Of a stretch of DNA of 64,000 nt, positions 13,553 to 25,600 are shown piece by piece. The notes beneath the pieces are model-generated. The model had not been told where the DNA came from. It ran no database searches and saw only the letters and a list, made by a program, of their open reading frames with translations. The DNA is from Notospermus geniculatus. Lineage: Eukaryota > Nemertea > Pilidiophora > Heteronemertea > Lineidae. The stretch lies in contig NMRB01000801.1 of the NCBI GenBank assembly GCA_002633025.1, positions 78,191-142,190 of the forward strand, given 5' to 3'. Each line of letters opens with the position of its first letter. Position 1 is the stretch's first letter. The translations under genes were made by a program, and so were the position numbers.

Positions 13553-16500
13553 AACCGAGTATAGGAATGGATGAAACTGAAGAGATATTGTTGCTGCTGA
13601 ACCAGAAAGCAAATAATGGAGAGAATGTTGAGGGCACTCCTGGTACCAAAGCTAAGACTGAAGCTAATGAACTTTTATCTGTAACTGCTGCAGCAGTCAC
13701 TGCCCTAGACAGCACATCAAGCTCAAGAGATGAACAGGGTGAAGCAAGTGCTGGCAAATCAAAGTCAGATGTGGTTGACAGTGCAAAGGGTGACAGTATA
13801 AGGACAGAACATGTTGAGAAAACTACTGAAAATATGTCAGGCTCATCTCAAGAAGGCTCTGAGAAACAAGCCAACACATCGTACAGCTCAACTGCCAGTG
13901 AGATTCTGATACGGTCGACGGTCATGGAGACCAGTGGAAACGTCCTCGATGCTAGTACCTCATCTCGACAAGGCACTCATGACAGTTTTTTCAATGAAAG
14001 TGTTCAGAGGGTGAAGTTGCCTTCGAAGCGATTACGGGAGATTAAACCGCCATTTGAGACAGATCACAATGGCACTCTGGACACGACGTATGGCAGGAAA
14101 GACTCGGGAGAGTACGTGCCACCACCCCTGTTCCAGGTACCTGAGAGGCCATCAGTAAAACCCAAGAAGAAAAACTCTTGTTTAGTTCAGGGAAGATTGG
14201 AGAAAGATGACAGACCAGCTTCCCATCCGCTTGATCGGGGCCCATGGAAGAGATCCAACGTCTCCATTGAACGTCATTTTCCTGAACTCGATACAGGTGT
14301 TACAGCATCTGATGCTGATGCTGCTGGACCCATGTCTGAGATTTCTACCACCTCATCACGGACGAGGGGTCCACCCACAATGATGGACACTGGAGTGTGT
14401 TGCACAGATGCTGCAGGTAAGTCCACAGAGAGTTCTCCGTGAATGGTGAATTCCTTACGACTACTAGAACTAGTTTATAGTCTCAGCTGCTTTCTGGAAA
14501 CTGCATATTATTATTAAATGTGCCATATTGTGTCAGCCCCAGTGTGGTTCATGTTGACTCATTATCTTCACATGTGTTGTCAGGCGGAGGAGGGACCTGG
14601 TAGATGTCGTGTTCCATCTCAATTTGCCATGGTATTTCTGAATATGTTGTTGTCAATTTCAGATGAATCGTCTGCATCTGGAGAATCCAGTCAGCCAGAG
14701 ATTGTTGACGTGCCAGAGGTAATCGTAACCATCAACGCCCAGACCAGCGTTTCTCCATCATCAGCATCAACAGCAAGTGAAGGGAGCAGCCTAGGAGCAC
14801 AGATTCAGCGGCGATACCAACGGGTATGACATTCTTAACAATTCTTTGTCATTCTCAAGTTGTTCCCAGTCAAAGTAAGGTAATCTTGTTATGTTTCCTC
14901 TGTTTTTTATTTCCCTGTGTTCTTGTCTTTCAGAATGTGAGCCACGTTGTGCAAGGAGCTCCTGTATCTGGTGCTGCCACCTCTGAACGACATCAAGACC
15001 AAGACGTGAGAATATGCAAGTTCAAAGACGGGGAGAGAGAGCGCAAAGCCAGGCAACAGCTTGCAAGAAGGTAATATGTCATCTATATTCATCATCTGAT
15101 TGAAGCCCTTCCCCTCCTCCTAGACCAATTGACTTGTCTGGCCAAGTATCTTCCTGTTCATCAGTCTGAAAATTATCTGGATAAGAATAAACATCTGGTG
15201 ATCTGAAATGTGTAGATCAAGGAAGTAAAACTTAATAAGAAATCATGACTTGTTTTTCAGGAAAGAGGAAGGTGGACCCCTCAAGCGAGTTGTGAAGCCA
15301 ACATTTGTGGGTCCAGAAGAGACTCCACAGCTGAAGAAAGATGAAGCAACTTACCGTCCAGATCTTACTGAGTCGATCACTGCTGCTGTTGCCGCATCAG
15401 CTGCTGTTGCTGTCACACAGCCCTATATCAAGGTGAGATGTGTTGACTTTTGTGGATCAGTTTCAGATATCCAGTGATTTCCTGATCAAGTTCCATGTTC
15501 TAACACTAGGTGGTAGTCCTGTCCACCAGGCTGAGGTACTGAGAGCAAGGTCTGCCTCAGTCTAATTTGCTGTATGAACGCTTGGTGGCCTTTAGACCAG
15601 CCATAGCATGATACAGTGTACTACAATGTTTCCTTTGGAAAATAGATGTTTAGGGTGTCCTACCCAAAGATGACACATTATTTGTTGTCAACACGCCAGA
15701 ATGTGGTGTTAAATGGCTGCGTAAATTCGGAACTATAGACCATTATGATGCTTGTACATCTTCCCCTCTGTTCAGAGTGTTACTCAATCATTCATGCTTC
15801 TGACACTTCCAGGCTCAACAAGATTTAGACACCAAAATGTCGTCAGTCTTCGAGAGGTTGTCGGAACTCTCCAGCAAGAAACAGGGCCGTACCCCTGAGG
15901 ACAACCGACGTATTGCAGCTCTAGAAAGACAGTTAAATGATCTGACACAGAAGAGGTTGGATTTTATAGAAAGTATGCAGCAGCAACAGTTAAACTGGCA
16001 GGTAAATGTCATGAAAATCAAAGGTGTTCTCCTTTGTGTTGGCGTAGCTTCTAGTGAGGGCAAAGATTTCCACGTTGTTGTTAATTTTCAGGCAAATATG
16101 ATGAGGCAACCTCAGGTCTGTAACTACCGACCAGAACGTGACCAGACCCCGTCAAATTATTCCCGACCGCATGACGCTCATCGTAAACACTACCATCCCG
16201 TCACCAAGGATTCACGGACAGACAAACAAGGGGTGCGGTTCTCACCAGAGGCAATAACTGGTGATGAGGACTTAAGAAAGGGGTCGCCACTTGATACTCC
16301 TGCGCCAAGGATGAGACCGCCGATGCCGACTGCTTATGAAGATTCGGGATACAGGAGAAAGATCTCTCCGATGCAGACTGAAAAACGTAAGTTATACTAT
16401 GGAAATCCCTGTCGATCTAGGCCAATATGTAAAACAGCCCTACCTAATGAAGGTGTTTGAATTCCCAAACTTCGCTCACCACCACCACCACCACACCCTC

Positions 16501-16640
16501 TTGTGGGCAAAATAATGAAGTTATTGTTATGTAATCTTGTTTTACAAACATGATGACCATTTTGTTTCTTTAGCTCGAGGATTGTTGGCAGAGATCCTGG
16601 CAGCTCATGAAGACACACCAGAGAGAGACACCAGCTCGAG
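13553..16640 (+). CDS. TALPID3 N-terminal exon block (exons 1-7, residues about 1-624)
   Basis: Exon 1 (residues 1-283) is acidic, Ser/Thr-rich and low-complexity, and contains KRLRE, reminiscent of the vertebrate N-terminus. Residues about 383-503 hold an Ala-rich stretch ([20 protein letters not shown]) followed by a coiled coil that ends in MQQQQLNWQ, as in vertebrate TALPID3. Residues about 575-610 carry the conserved SPLDTPAPR-type segment. Exon 7 encodes [14 protein letters not shown], matching the vertebrate LLEQIL helix. CpG is sparse across these exons and introns, in contrast to the large intron that follows. Confidence 0.88.
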
Positions 16641-19600
16641 GTAAGTTCATTCATTCATACTGTTGTATCTGCACCATCAAGAGGTAACCGTCTCACTGTT
16701 TGGAAACTTGCATGCTTTTGATGTTTTCAAAGTGTGAGTAGTATTAGATCTTTCCATCAGGGCCAAAGCCATGGCATTATTGGCCCAGGTAAGTACAGAA
16801 GAGGCCATCTCAAACTACTCAGAGTGTGAGTGACGTTGGATGTTCCTGTCATGTCAGAAAAAGGAAAACCTGAAGTCCAGGAATGAAAAATGTTGTCTAC
16901 ATAGAGGAATAGGAATGATGACTTTACTATTTCAATGCGGTCTTTTTTTGTGATCCATTGTGTGATACGTAGTAAGATCCAATGGTCGTGTTGTGTGTGT
17001 TCCTTCGTAGTCATGTCATTGCTTTTCAGGAGAGCAGGATACCAAGATCTCATTCCTGCCTGTCAGGTGATGTCACTTGATACAATTTGCTATCTTAAGT
17101 TTCATTGATGTTTGTGAAATAGCTAGCCTAGCTCGGATATTATCCCTGGTTCTCATCCAACGTCACCCACTCAACAGCTCGCGTGAGCAAAGTGATTTAG
17201 TGAGAGAAGCATTATCCCTGAATCCCCTGATCGTTCATGGAATAGCATGTGTGCTCTCCGGTTCTTAAGAAAGTTAATCACTGCTGTTGTCTACGTTGTA
17301 ATTTGCATGTCGTTGATAGAGTAAGACCAATCTCTATCAAATGACAGAGCTACACTATACATGTACAGAAGGAGCCTCACTACCATACTAGACTGCACCT
17401 GCCAAGAAAGCAGCCTTAGATCTGTACGGAAGTGGTATCAATACCGCGTCCCTCTACAAAAGCAGCCAGTTTCACTGCACCAGTTTCACTGCACCTGTAC
17501 AGAAGCGCACTCGATATACCTCTACAGAAGGAGCCTACATGTACTGAAGCAGCCTTACTTTACTTGTAAAGAAACAACCTCACTTGCCTGTACTGGTACA
17601 CATCACAGATGTCAGAGACGTTTCTTAAACTTGTGCCTTGCAGTCAGTGGAGACACAGCTGGACAAATTTGCTGCACAGGAGGGACTCATGAAATGATAA
17701 TTATACATCTAGGACCCTCCCTAACCCTAACCCTCTGTCTTTAGGAGCACTGGAGTTACCCAACCCATACTTGTAGGCCATTTAAAATTGCTACTACGTG
17801 CCATTGTGACGGACAGAAAAATCTGAAAAATCCATCCCCATCACTTACAATGGCAGACATGGAATATTAGCAAAAAGTCAAGAAAATGAAACATGACGGG
17901 GAAGATGCCGAGGGCCTGGATGGCATTGGGAGGTGAAGAGGCATGACAAATCATTGATGAAGCTTCCAAGTGAGCTGTCCCCTCTAGCTCGCTCATTTCT
18001 CTCGCGTATAATTCAGACTGCGGCACCTGCAGCAATTGGTAGATGATGAATTAACCGTCTCTTTGTGGCCTGTGGCCCGAAGTGGGCTGCTGACAGATAA
18101 TCCCCATGTGAAAATGACTGAAATTAAGAGAGGGTGCACAGTCAGTGAGCTGTTATCATCACGAGCAAGAAATTTTGTGTCTGGGGTCACTGAACTTGCC
18201 TTTGCAGTAAACCTTACGATGCAGGAAGTAATACGGCCTTGTTCGACAGCTGTCAGAGTTGTATTCTGCACATCCCAAGATTGTTACTAGTATTGGACAT
18301 TCACCAACCCTAGCATCCTACATGTAAATTAGGTCTACAGCTGCTGAGGCATTAACATCCAACAGGTAAAACCTCCCCACCTGTCATGTAAGGACTCTAA
18401 TCACTGGCCATGATAGGACATCAAAGGGTCTGAGACTGTTTGAGGCATAAGGCTTGCCGTTACAAGGTATCACACCTCATGGGGAAAGAGGTCTAATAGC
18501 CTTCTCCACCAAGGAAGGAAAACCTGATGTGTGCAGTCACAATCTTCATTCGAAGGAGGATGACCGCCTTGGTTGCCCTGCCATTTGTTTCTTACCCAAC
18601 CAGGCGTGGATCCAAGGGGGGGGGGGGTGCACCCGGTGCACGCCCCCTTTCGGCCAACAAATCTGTAAAATCGACAGTGAAATTCTGAAATTTGGAGTAA
18701 ATCATTGAAATTCACAGCAGATTTCAATGTTTCCAGCAGCACAGTGCGCCCCATCTTTCCCGAAATCCTGCATCCGCCCCTGCCGATGAAGGAGGAAGCA
18801 CTTTAACCAGTTCATCTGTGAATAATGTGATAACCTCCTGACACCTCCCCATTTGTCCATCAGATATATTCCACTCAGGAAAACTTACTTACACAACCTA
18901 GACAAATGGCCAGTGGTCACCTCACCTCATGTTTGCCAAGAGGAACCTTACTAGATATTCAGGAGGAGTGGGTATTCTCCAGAAACATTGTGTTATTGGT
19001 ATTGGTATGATGACATTTCCGAGGTTAATGAGAAACAGGGCCAATATTACATTCGTCATCCACATCAACGCTATTAGCCCTGGAGGCGTGATCCATACAG
19101 AGTGAGACGCTGGATCAATGAGGTTACAGCGGGCACTGCTTCTGGCATTCAACTCGTCGCCTTATCCTGATTGGTCCTTTCAACGCTTTCATTATAAGTA
19201 TAATGTCCTGGACGTGTATTGGTTAACGATTCTACGACGTACGTTACAGTTCAAACTTTGATGGCGATTGTCTGCGTCACCCTTGGTATCCCTCCTGTCA
19301 TTGGAATGAGAGTATATAAGCGCAACGTGACAACTTCTATGACCTCGGTGATAAAAACTCATTCCCAAGAGCTCGGGGCGGTGGTCCTGTTTTGGACATT
19401 GATTGGATGTTGTACGTCTTCTGTCATAGAAGAGCCAGCGTGGGCATTCCCCATTATTATGGGTTGTGTATTTCTATTATGGTAGATTTTTCTGTCAGGG
19501 CCGAAGCCATAGCATTATTGGCCCTGGTAAGTACAGAAGAGGCCATCTCAAGCTATTCTTCACTTGGATGGGGTCTTTTACTTGCCCTTGCAAAGGTATG

Positions 19601-22600
19601 AGTACAAGCACAAAGACATCAATGTCTTTATGGTTCAAGGCACCATGGCTTACATCCCATGTGACGGACGTGAAGTGCTAGGGATGGTATCCCATATGGC
19701 CCTGGGCTGGATTCGAACCCGGTGTAACGTTTTTCAGTGAGGCCCGTGAGCCAGTGTGACAATACAATAAATTGACGGAATAAGCGGCAACTTCACAATG
19801 AGCGACACACAGAGAAACAGGGAGTCCGTTTCCCAGTGTGTTCCGAACAATGGATGTCACACAGAAAAACGGCCACAATGAAAAACGTTACACCTGGACC
19901 CACTTGCTTAGCGGACGTGATAACCACTCGGCTATCAGGGCTCTTCTAGTTAATGGAATGGAACACATATTGAATGGAAAATGCTTGCCTGTTTTCTCTT
20001 TCAGAAAGACTTTCTATTTCAGGTATGTCTTCCCCTTCTCCTGTGCTATTGATCTCATGTCTTTGATTTGTTACTTATAAAAATCCGAGTCACCTCTGTT
20101 GCCTTGTTGGTCATTACTGTAAGACATTACCTTGGCAAGCATGTTCCACCATCATCTACCCGACTCTCCCTAAGGTGCCCCTCATTAAGAATTGGACCAC
20201 TTTCTATGCGGAGTGTCACATCATCGGTCACCATTCACCATTGCCATCCGGGATTAACAATCTCACCACACATTTACTTAATTGATTTATTTATATTGGA
20301 GCATATAGATCAACCGAACACCCATCAATGAAGCGTCTAGTATTCACCTGGTGTGTCTCTGGAGCGCTGGAGGCATCTGTTCACCAACAGACACTTGCTT
20401 CTTTGAATAGAGAATCGCCGGTCAAGTGGGAAATAGACATTTGTATACTTCAATTTCCACCCATTCCTTTCTGCCGTCAAAGGGAAGCCACCCGTTCTCC
20501 TTCGTTCTGTTTTACCAGTTGGCACTGAAATGCTTCAGATTCAATATCCTCGCACCCAGGGTCTTCACAACCGGCTCCCCTTCTCGCGCTTGGTTCAGAC
20601 ATTGAGGAAGGGCACGACCGTAAATGACCTGAGATTCTCAAGGTGCAGATTCAATCGGCTGTGAAATATCACGGCCTTCGGACACCTCGGCTTCCGACCT
20701 TTTATCATCCACTCTACTCGTAGATAGAGCGTAGTCTGAGGCCTGGCGATATGAAACCATCCTGAGTAGGCCTAATCAGGGGTCTTGATGCTCGCTCCCT
20801 CCGACACATCCTGAGAACATCAGAGGTTCTTAGCGTTGGCTCCCTTCGTCACCGCACGGTTTGTGTGCGGTGACGAACGGAGCCAGCGCTAAGAACATCT
20901 GGTATTCTCATCTTGGCTGACAAGCGTTCCAATCACTCCTACCTCCTTGCTCACTCCAAGGGAGCACAGTCGAAGGGCGGAAGGACCGTAGGCCTTGATT
21001 TGTCAAGATGGATATTTTCAGCGTGATATGAACCCTTGATTCGACTCAATCGTCTTCCAAATATTTTCACAGTTTAGGAGAGTTAGCGTACTGAAGAGAT
21101 TTGACAGACTCCCCAGGAGCACTCAGACATGAGACATTTAGAGAGGCGTTGGGTCAGTCTCTTGCTTGCCTTGTGCTAAACAGTCGGAGGTCGGAATCAC
21201 TCTCACTTATCGCATGTCTTAGAATCTGTAACCACCCTCCTCAGCGGTGTCTCCCGACCTGGTATGATATTTTCCTCTGCCGTCTTTACATTTTTCGGTT
21301 GCTATGCCGGACCTGTTGGCTCAGCGGACACCACCCAGTCAGTCAACTTCTCACCAACTCAATACCAATCCGTGTATTTGTACACTTTGGCTAATTCTCA
21401 CCACTTCTCGAATCGACTCTGTTCACCCTCACAGCAGGCCACAGTAACAATGACCCAATATTCAACAAAAGGATGCTCAAAACCTTTCGTGCTTCTCCAA
21501 TACGGTCTCGTGATTCTTGGGACTTTTTTCCATCGACGTGAGAGTGTAGGTTCGGTTTTCATGGCTCATCACACCTGATTGGCCGTGAATTGAGTCTGAT
21601 TGTGCCTGGGACTCAACTCGCATGATTCGCCTCCTGATTTTTTCCTCATTCTTTGATCTCGCACGCAAGTGGCTTTGATATCATTTTCTAGACATGGAAT
21701 CCTCTTAGCAGATGTATGTTCCTGAGTTTTTTCCCGACGAGGTTGGGGAATGTTCACGCGAGTTGTCAACCACCGCAGGTTTGCTCCTGTTGTGATTTCC
21801 GCATCAGAGAATGATCTGTCTGTTGATGATGTTGATTACATTAAGGACGCCCACGGTGACATGTTCGTCTGCTAAAGGTATTTTCTGCCACCGTGTCAGA
21901 TCTNNNNNNNNNNNNNNNNNNNNNNNNNNNNNNNNNNNNNNNNNNNNNNNNNNNNNNNNNNNNNNNNNNNNNNNNNNNNNNNNNNNNNNNNNNNNNNNNN
22001 NNNNNNNNNNNNNNGTTCTGTTGTCCACAACAAGCCCAGGGACACGAACACCGTTTGGGAAAACAGATATGCCTATTATTGGTCAAAACACACTTGCGCA
22101 AAGAAGTAAACGGCTGTTTCCTTTGGAGGTGAGACGTTTTTGCCGAATGTTTGATTGCCATGAGTCGCGTTCCAAAATGTTTGGTCATGGAGGTATAAAA
22201 TATACCTCCATGGTTTGGTCCACGGCTTTGTAGGTTCCTTTGCGGTATATCGTTGGGAATTCATGACGCCTGGCTTCATAGACAACATCGACAACTTGAA
22301 CCGTACACAGAGAACGGTGGCCAAACTGCTGGACAGCGATATTTCTACCTTTTACATGTACTTGTGTCCATATCTGAATGGATCGACCAATTAGATATGG
22401 CGAATTAATAGCTACGTCTCGTCGAAACAAAATGGCTGCCACCTCGTGGCACGATTTCACTGCGTCACGCGACATCTGCGCATTACCGGAAGTAGGCCTC
22501 TTCTGCTGCCTCTGCTACTGCCTCTGCTACTCTCCCTCAAAGCTTTCCCGTGGTCCTACACTGTGACGACACTGTGACGAAGCGTTGGCAACGTCTACAA

Positions 22601-25600
22601 CAGCATTAGCTAGAACCAGTCTGCCTTCCTTGTAAAAAAGGAAAGGTGTTTCGTCTGTCTGTGATTTCCCTCCACAAGAAGGGCGGTCAAAGAATTCGTC
22701 TGAAGGTAGACAATGTTAAGATGGTAATGATTTCCCGGCCTAATAACCCAAGTGCTCGTCATCAACTCAGGTGTGCCCCTCGGTGATCATTATTGGAAAC
22801 CGATGTGGTGGCCATCATGCACTGGGTATCGTCTGCAAATGGAATGAATAGTGATATTAACGAGCAAGGCGGAATCGATGGTGTCAGTTTGGTTGAGGCT
22901 GCTTGTCAGGGCTTCTTTTCCTGTTCTCCTCATTCTGGCTTACCATCGGTGCTGCCATCTATACTAGCTCCGACCGGAAAGACTTGCGTCCGACGCGCTA
23001 CCCAGGAAGGTTTTGGATGGTTCTTGATGGCCGACGGCGACCGAACGAGGACTGTTGTAAGATCGGCAGTGTACCTCGAGCGACATGGATACGCCTTCTC
23101 AAACCTGCATTTCGATGGTATCATTCAAAATATGGGCTACTACTCGGAATGTAATGTTGGCCGACACACTTGGTTACCTTCTCTGACTTCGGATGGCACC
23201 ATTCAAAATCCCTACATATAAAACCAATTCGACCCCAGGGCCTCTTTAGGAGGGCTGTCGGGTGCGTAGTCATGGGTACGTGTTCTCTGATGTGATTACC
23301 CGAACACTGACGTTCCCTCAGCCAATCAGAATAATCGTTGCTGAGTAACAAGCGCTCTGATTGGTTCCCATGATTTCGTACTGGACGCTTGTGTTAAACC
23401 AATTCGAACCCAGGATCTCTTCGTGACGGGCAGCATTGTCAAAGTTGACACGACTGCGGCGAACACTGACGAAACTCTAACAGGATTAAAAGAACTTAAT
23501 CTGGCTTTTATGACGTAACTCCCATGATTCGAACAGAAGTCTCATTTGGCAAGTCTGCCCCCTGTGGTCTGTACCGCACCCACCCGTCTTCCAAAACCTG
23601 AACTCTTTCAGGCCGTCTGGCCTTCACACCTCCCCTATGACCAGTACCACACCCGTCTTATCTTCATAAAAAATGCCAAGAAAGTTCGTGTTCGCTGCGC
23701 CACAGACATCGACTACCAATGTACTGCCCGGCATTGGAACAGTGGCCACAGACGATGGTAACAGTACATTCTCCAACAAGGGTCAAAGTCGTGCGCAAAC
23801 CACATCGATGGATAGCGTGACCGTTAATATTCATCTGAGTGTGCGAGAATTCTCTGGCAAAGCCAATCTTGGGTTGTTCCCGATGGGCTGAAGCCACGGT
23901 TTACTAATTATTGTCATCAGTATATTGTGCATGTCCATCGCTTGGAGCGTGTCAGCTCTCCAGGGTCTCTGCATCCTATTACCGTATCGACTCCTGGCCA
24001 GAACTGCTGGCAATGTCGGTATTACTTACATACAAATGATGTCGTGAGAACACGCAATAAAATCGTATAACAGGCTCCCGAGTAGCGAACGTTGAATCAA
24101 TCAATATATAAGTTTTCGCGCATGATTGCCCACTGGGCCGTGGTTTGCTAACTTGCGTGATGGACCCGGTTGTTTTGGAGATTGGGTGATTTGCGATGGG
24201 AGAGATGTGTAGGAGGCTGGTTGCTTGAGGATGTGTCGTTTGGCATTCATTTTGTTTTGATGGATGACTCCAGACATGGTTGGGCTGTCTGGTAAATGTC
24301 CACCGGCAAATTCGCCAAAGTTGTCCGATTTAAGGGCTTTGAATTTACTCCAAACACCAGCCATTGCTTCCTGACGTTGGCGGAATGACACAAAATACAT
24401 GTAGTCCTCTCTGTTTGAGAATAGATTGGTACCCCATCTCACCGCTAGGGGGGACAGGTGTGCATGAATAGATTAATATCCGGTCTCACCGCCAGGGGGA
24501 CAGGTCTGCATGAATAGATTATTCCCGGTCTCTCACCGCTGGGGGACAGGTCTGCATGAATAGCAATCTCCAAGCCCAGAGGTCGGCGTCCGTGTTTTCG
24601 GTTTGCTTCACTTGTGAGTAAGGAGAAACCGTCTGACCTCTGCGCTGGAGACTGCATGAATAGATTGTTACCCGCTCTGACCGCTAGGGGACTCGACGCT
24701 CAGCGAGCCCTAGCGTGAGATGAGGTACTAATACATGTAATCTGCATTCATGAACACTGGCAACTGCAATCATATCATGGCATGCAGTTCAGGCCATGTA
24801 AAAGTAAGTCAGTCCACCGCACAGCTGATGCTTACCTCGAATTTCGGAAGTAGCTAAACGTGTTTTGCGGAAGATTATCCGGCCCTGTTCGATTCATGAC
24901 GATAGATGGTGCTGTCAGCAGCAGACGGCAGGAAGGAGCTTGCGCATGCTCACAGACTCAGTCGTAATCTTTGTTCTGACTCACGCTTCCACTCCACTCA
25001 CCCAGCTATGGTTGCAGGCATATTTGTCAACAGACCACTGCCGTTACCACAAAAGATCAAATTCTCAGATTCTGTCCGTCCATGCGTTAACGTCCCCTCT
25101 GGTTAAACCTGCTTATCTCGCCCTTCGATCTGCCGACCTTTTGTCTCTACCGATGCGCATGACATTCGTCCACCGGCGATCACGTTCACTATCAAAACCG
25201 ACGACGTTTTCGCTGGCAGCCCTCAGGGTTCGCTCTCCCCTCATTACACACGCTGTGTCCTTGCCAATCTCAGCACGCTGTGGTTGGTTGCTGTTTCCCT
25301 TATATTACCTGCCCACGTCCTCCACTGAACATGGTTTCTTGTCGAGTGAAAGAGCGGTGTGTGGTTGGGTGTCTGTCAGCGAATGGTGGCAGCAAAATGT
25401 GTTGAAAACTCTCCAGGCAGGGGTTATGCCACGTACTACCATCCCTGCTGTGTCTATACTGAACGAGGGATGACATGAGTGGCATACATAGGCCCTCTGG
25501 AGAGTGGATCTGACGAGTGACATAACTTCCGAATTTGCCATGGAATCCACCCGAATGGAGACCCTTGCTGTACCTGTCAAAAGAGTCGTGTGGGGTAGTT

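Noticed and set aside
17030-17066. Possible 37-nt TALPID3 exon (TTTTCAG acceptor, GTGATG donor)
   Set aside because: Its phase (0 in, 1 out) does not fit between exon 7 and exon 8, and there is no conserved TALPID3 sequence. Kept only as a possible cryptic exon.
17644-17700. CTTGCAG followed by an open frame reading [14 protein letters not shown]
   Set aside because: Looks like a coil-forming exon start, but no GT donor occurs before the in-frame stop. Treated as chance.
17716-17738. Telomere-like CCCTAACCCTAACCCT
   Set aside because: Only about two repeat units. Too short to be an interstitial telomere of significance.
21804-22233. Open frames running through the N gap
   Set aside because: They consist mostly of undetermined residues and cannot be evaluated.
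22793-23221. 142-codon open frame (+)
   Set aside because: No motif or family resemblance. Surrounding sequence looks like ordinary CpG-rich intronic DNA.
24865-25473. 202-codon open frame (+) in the large intron
   Set aside because: No recognisable domain, composition like translated non-coding DNA, no splice or promoter support. It overlaps an alternative frame of similar quality.
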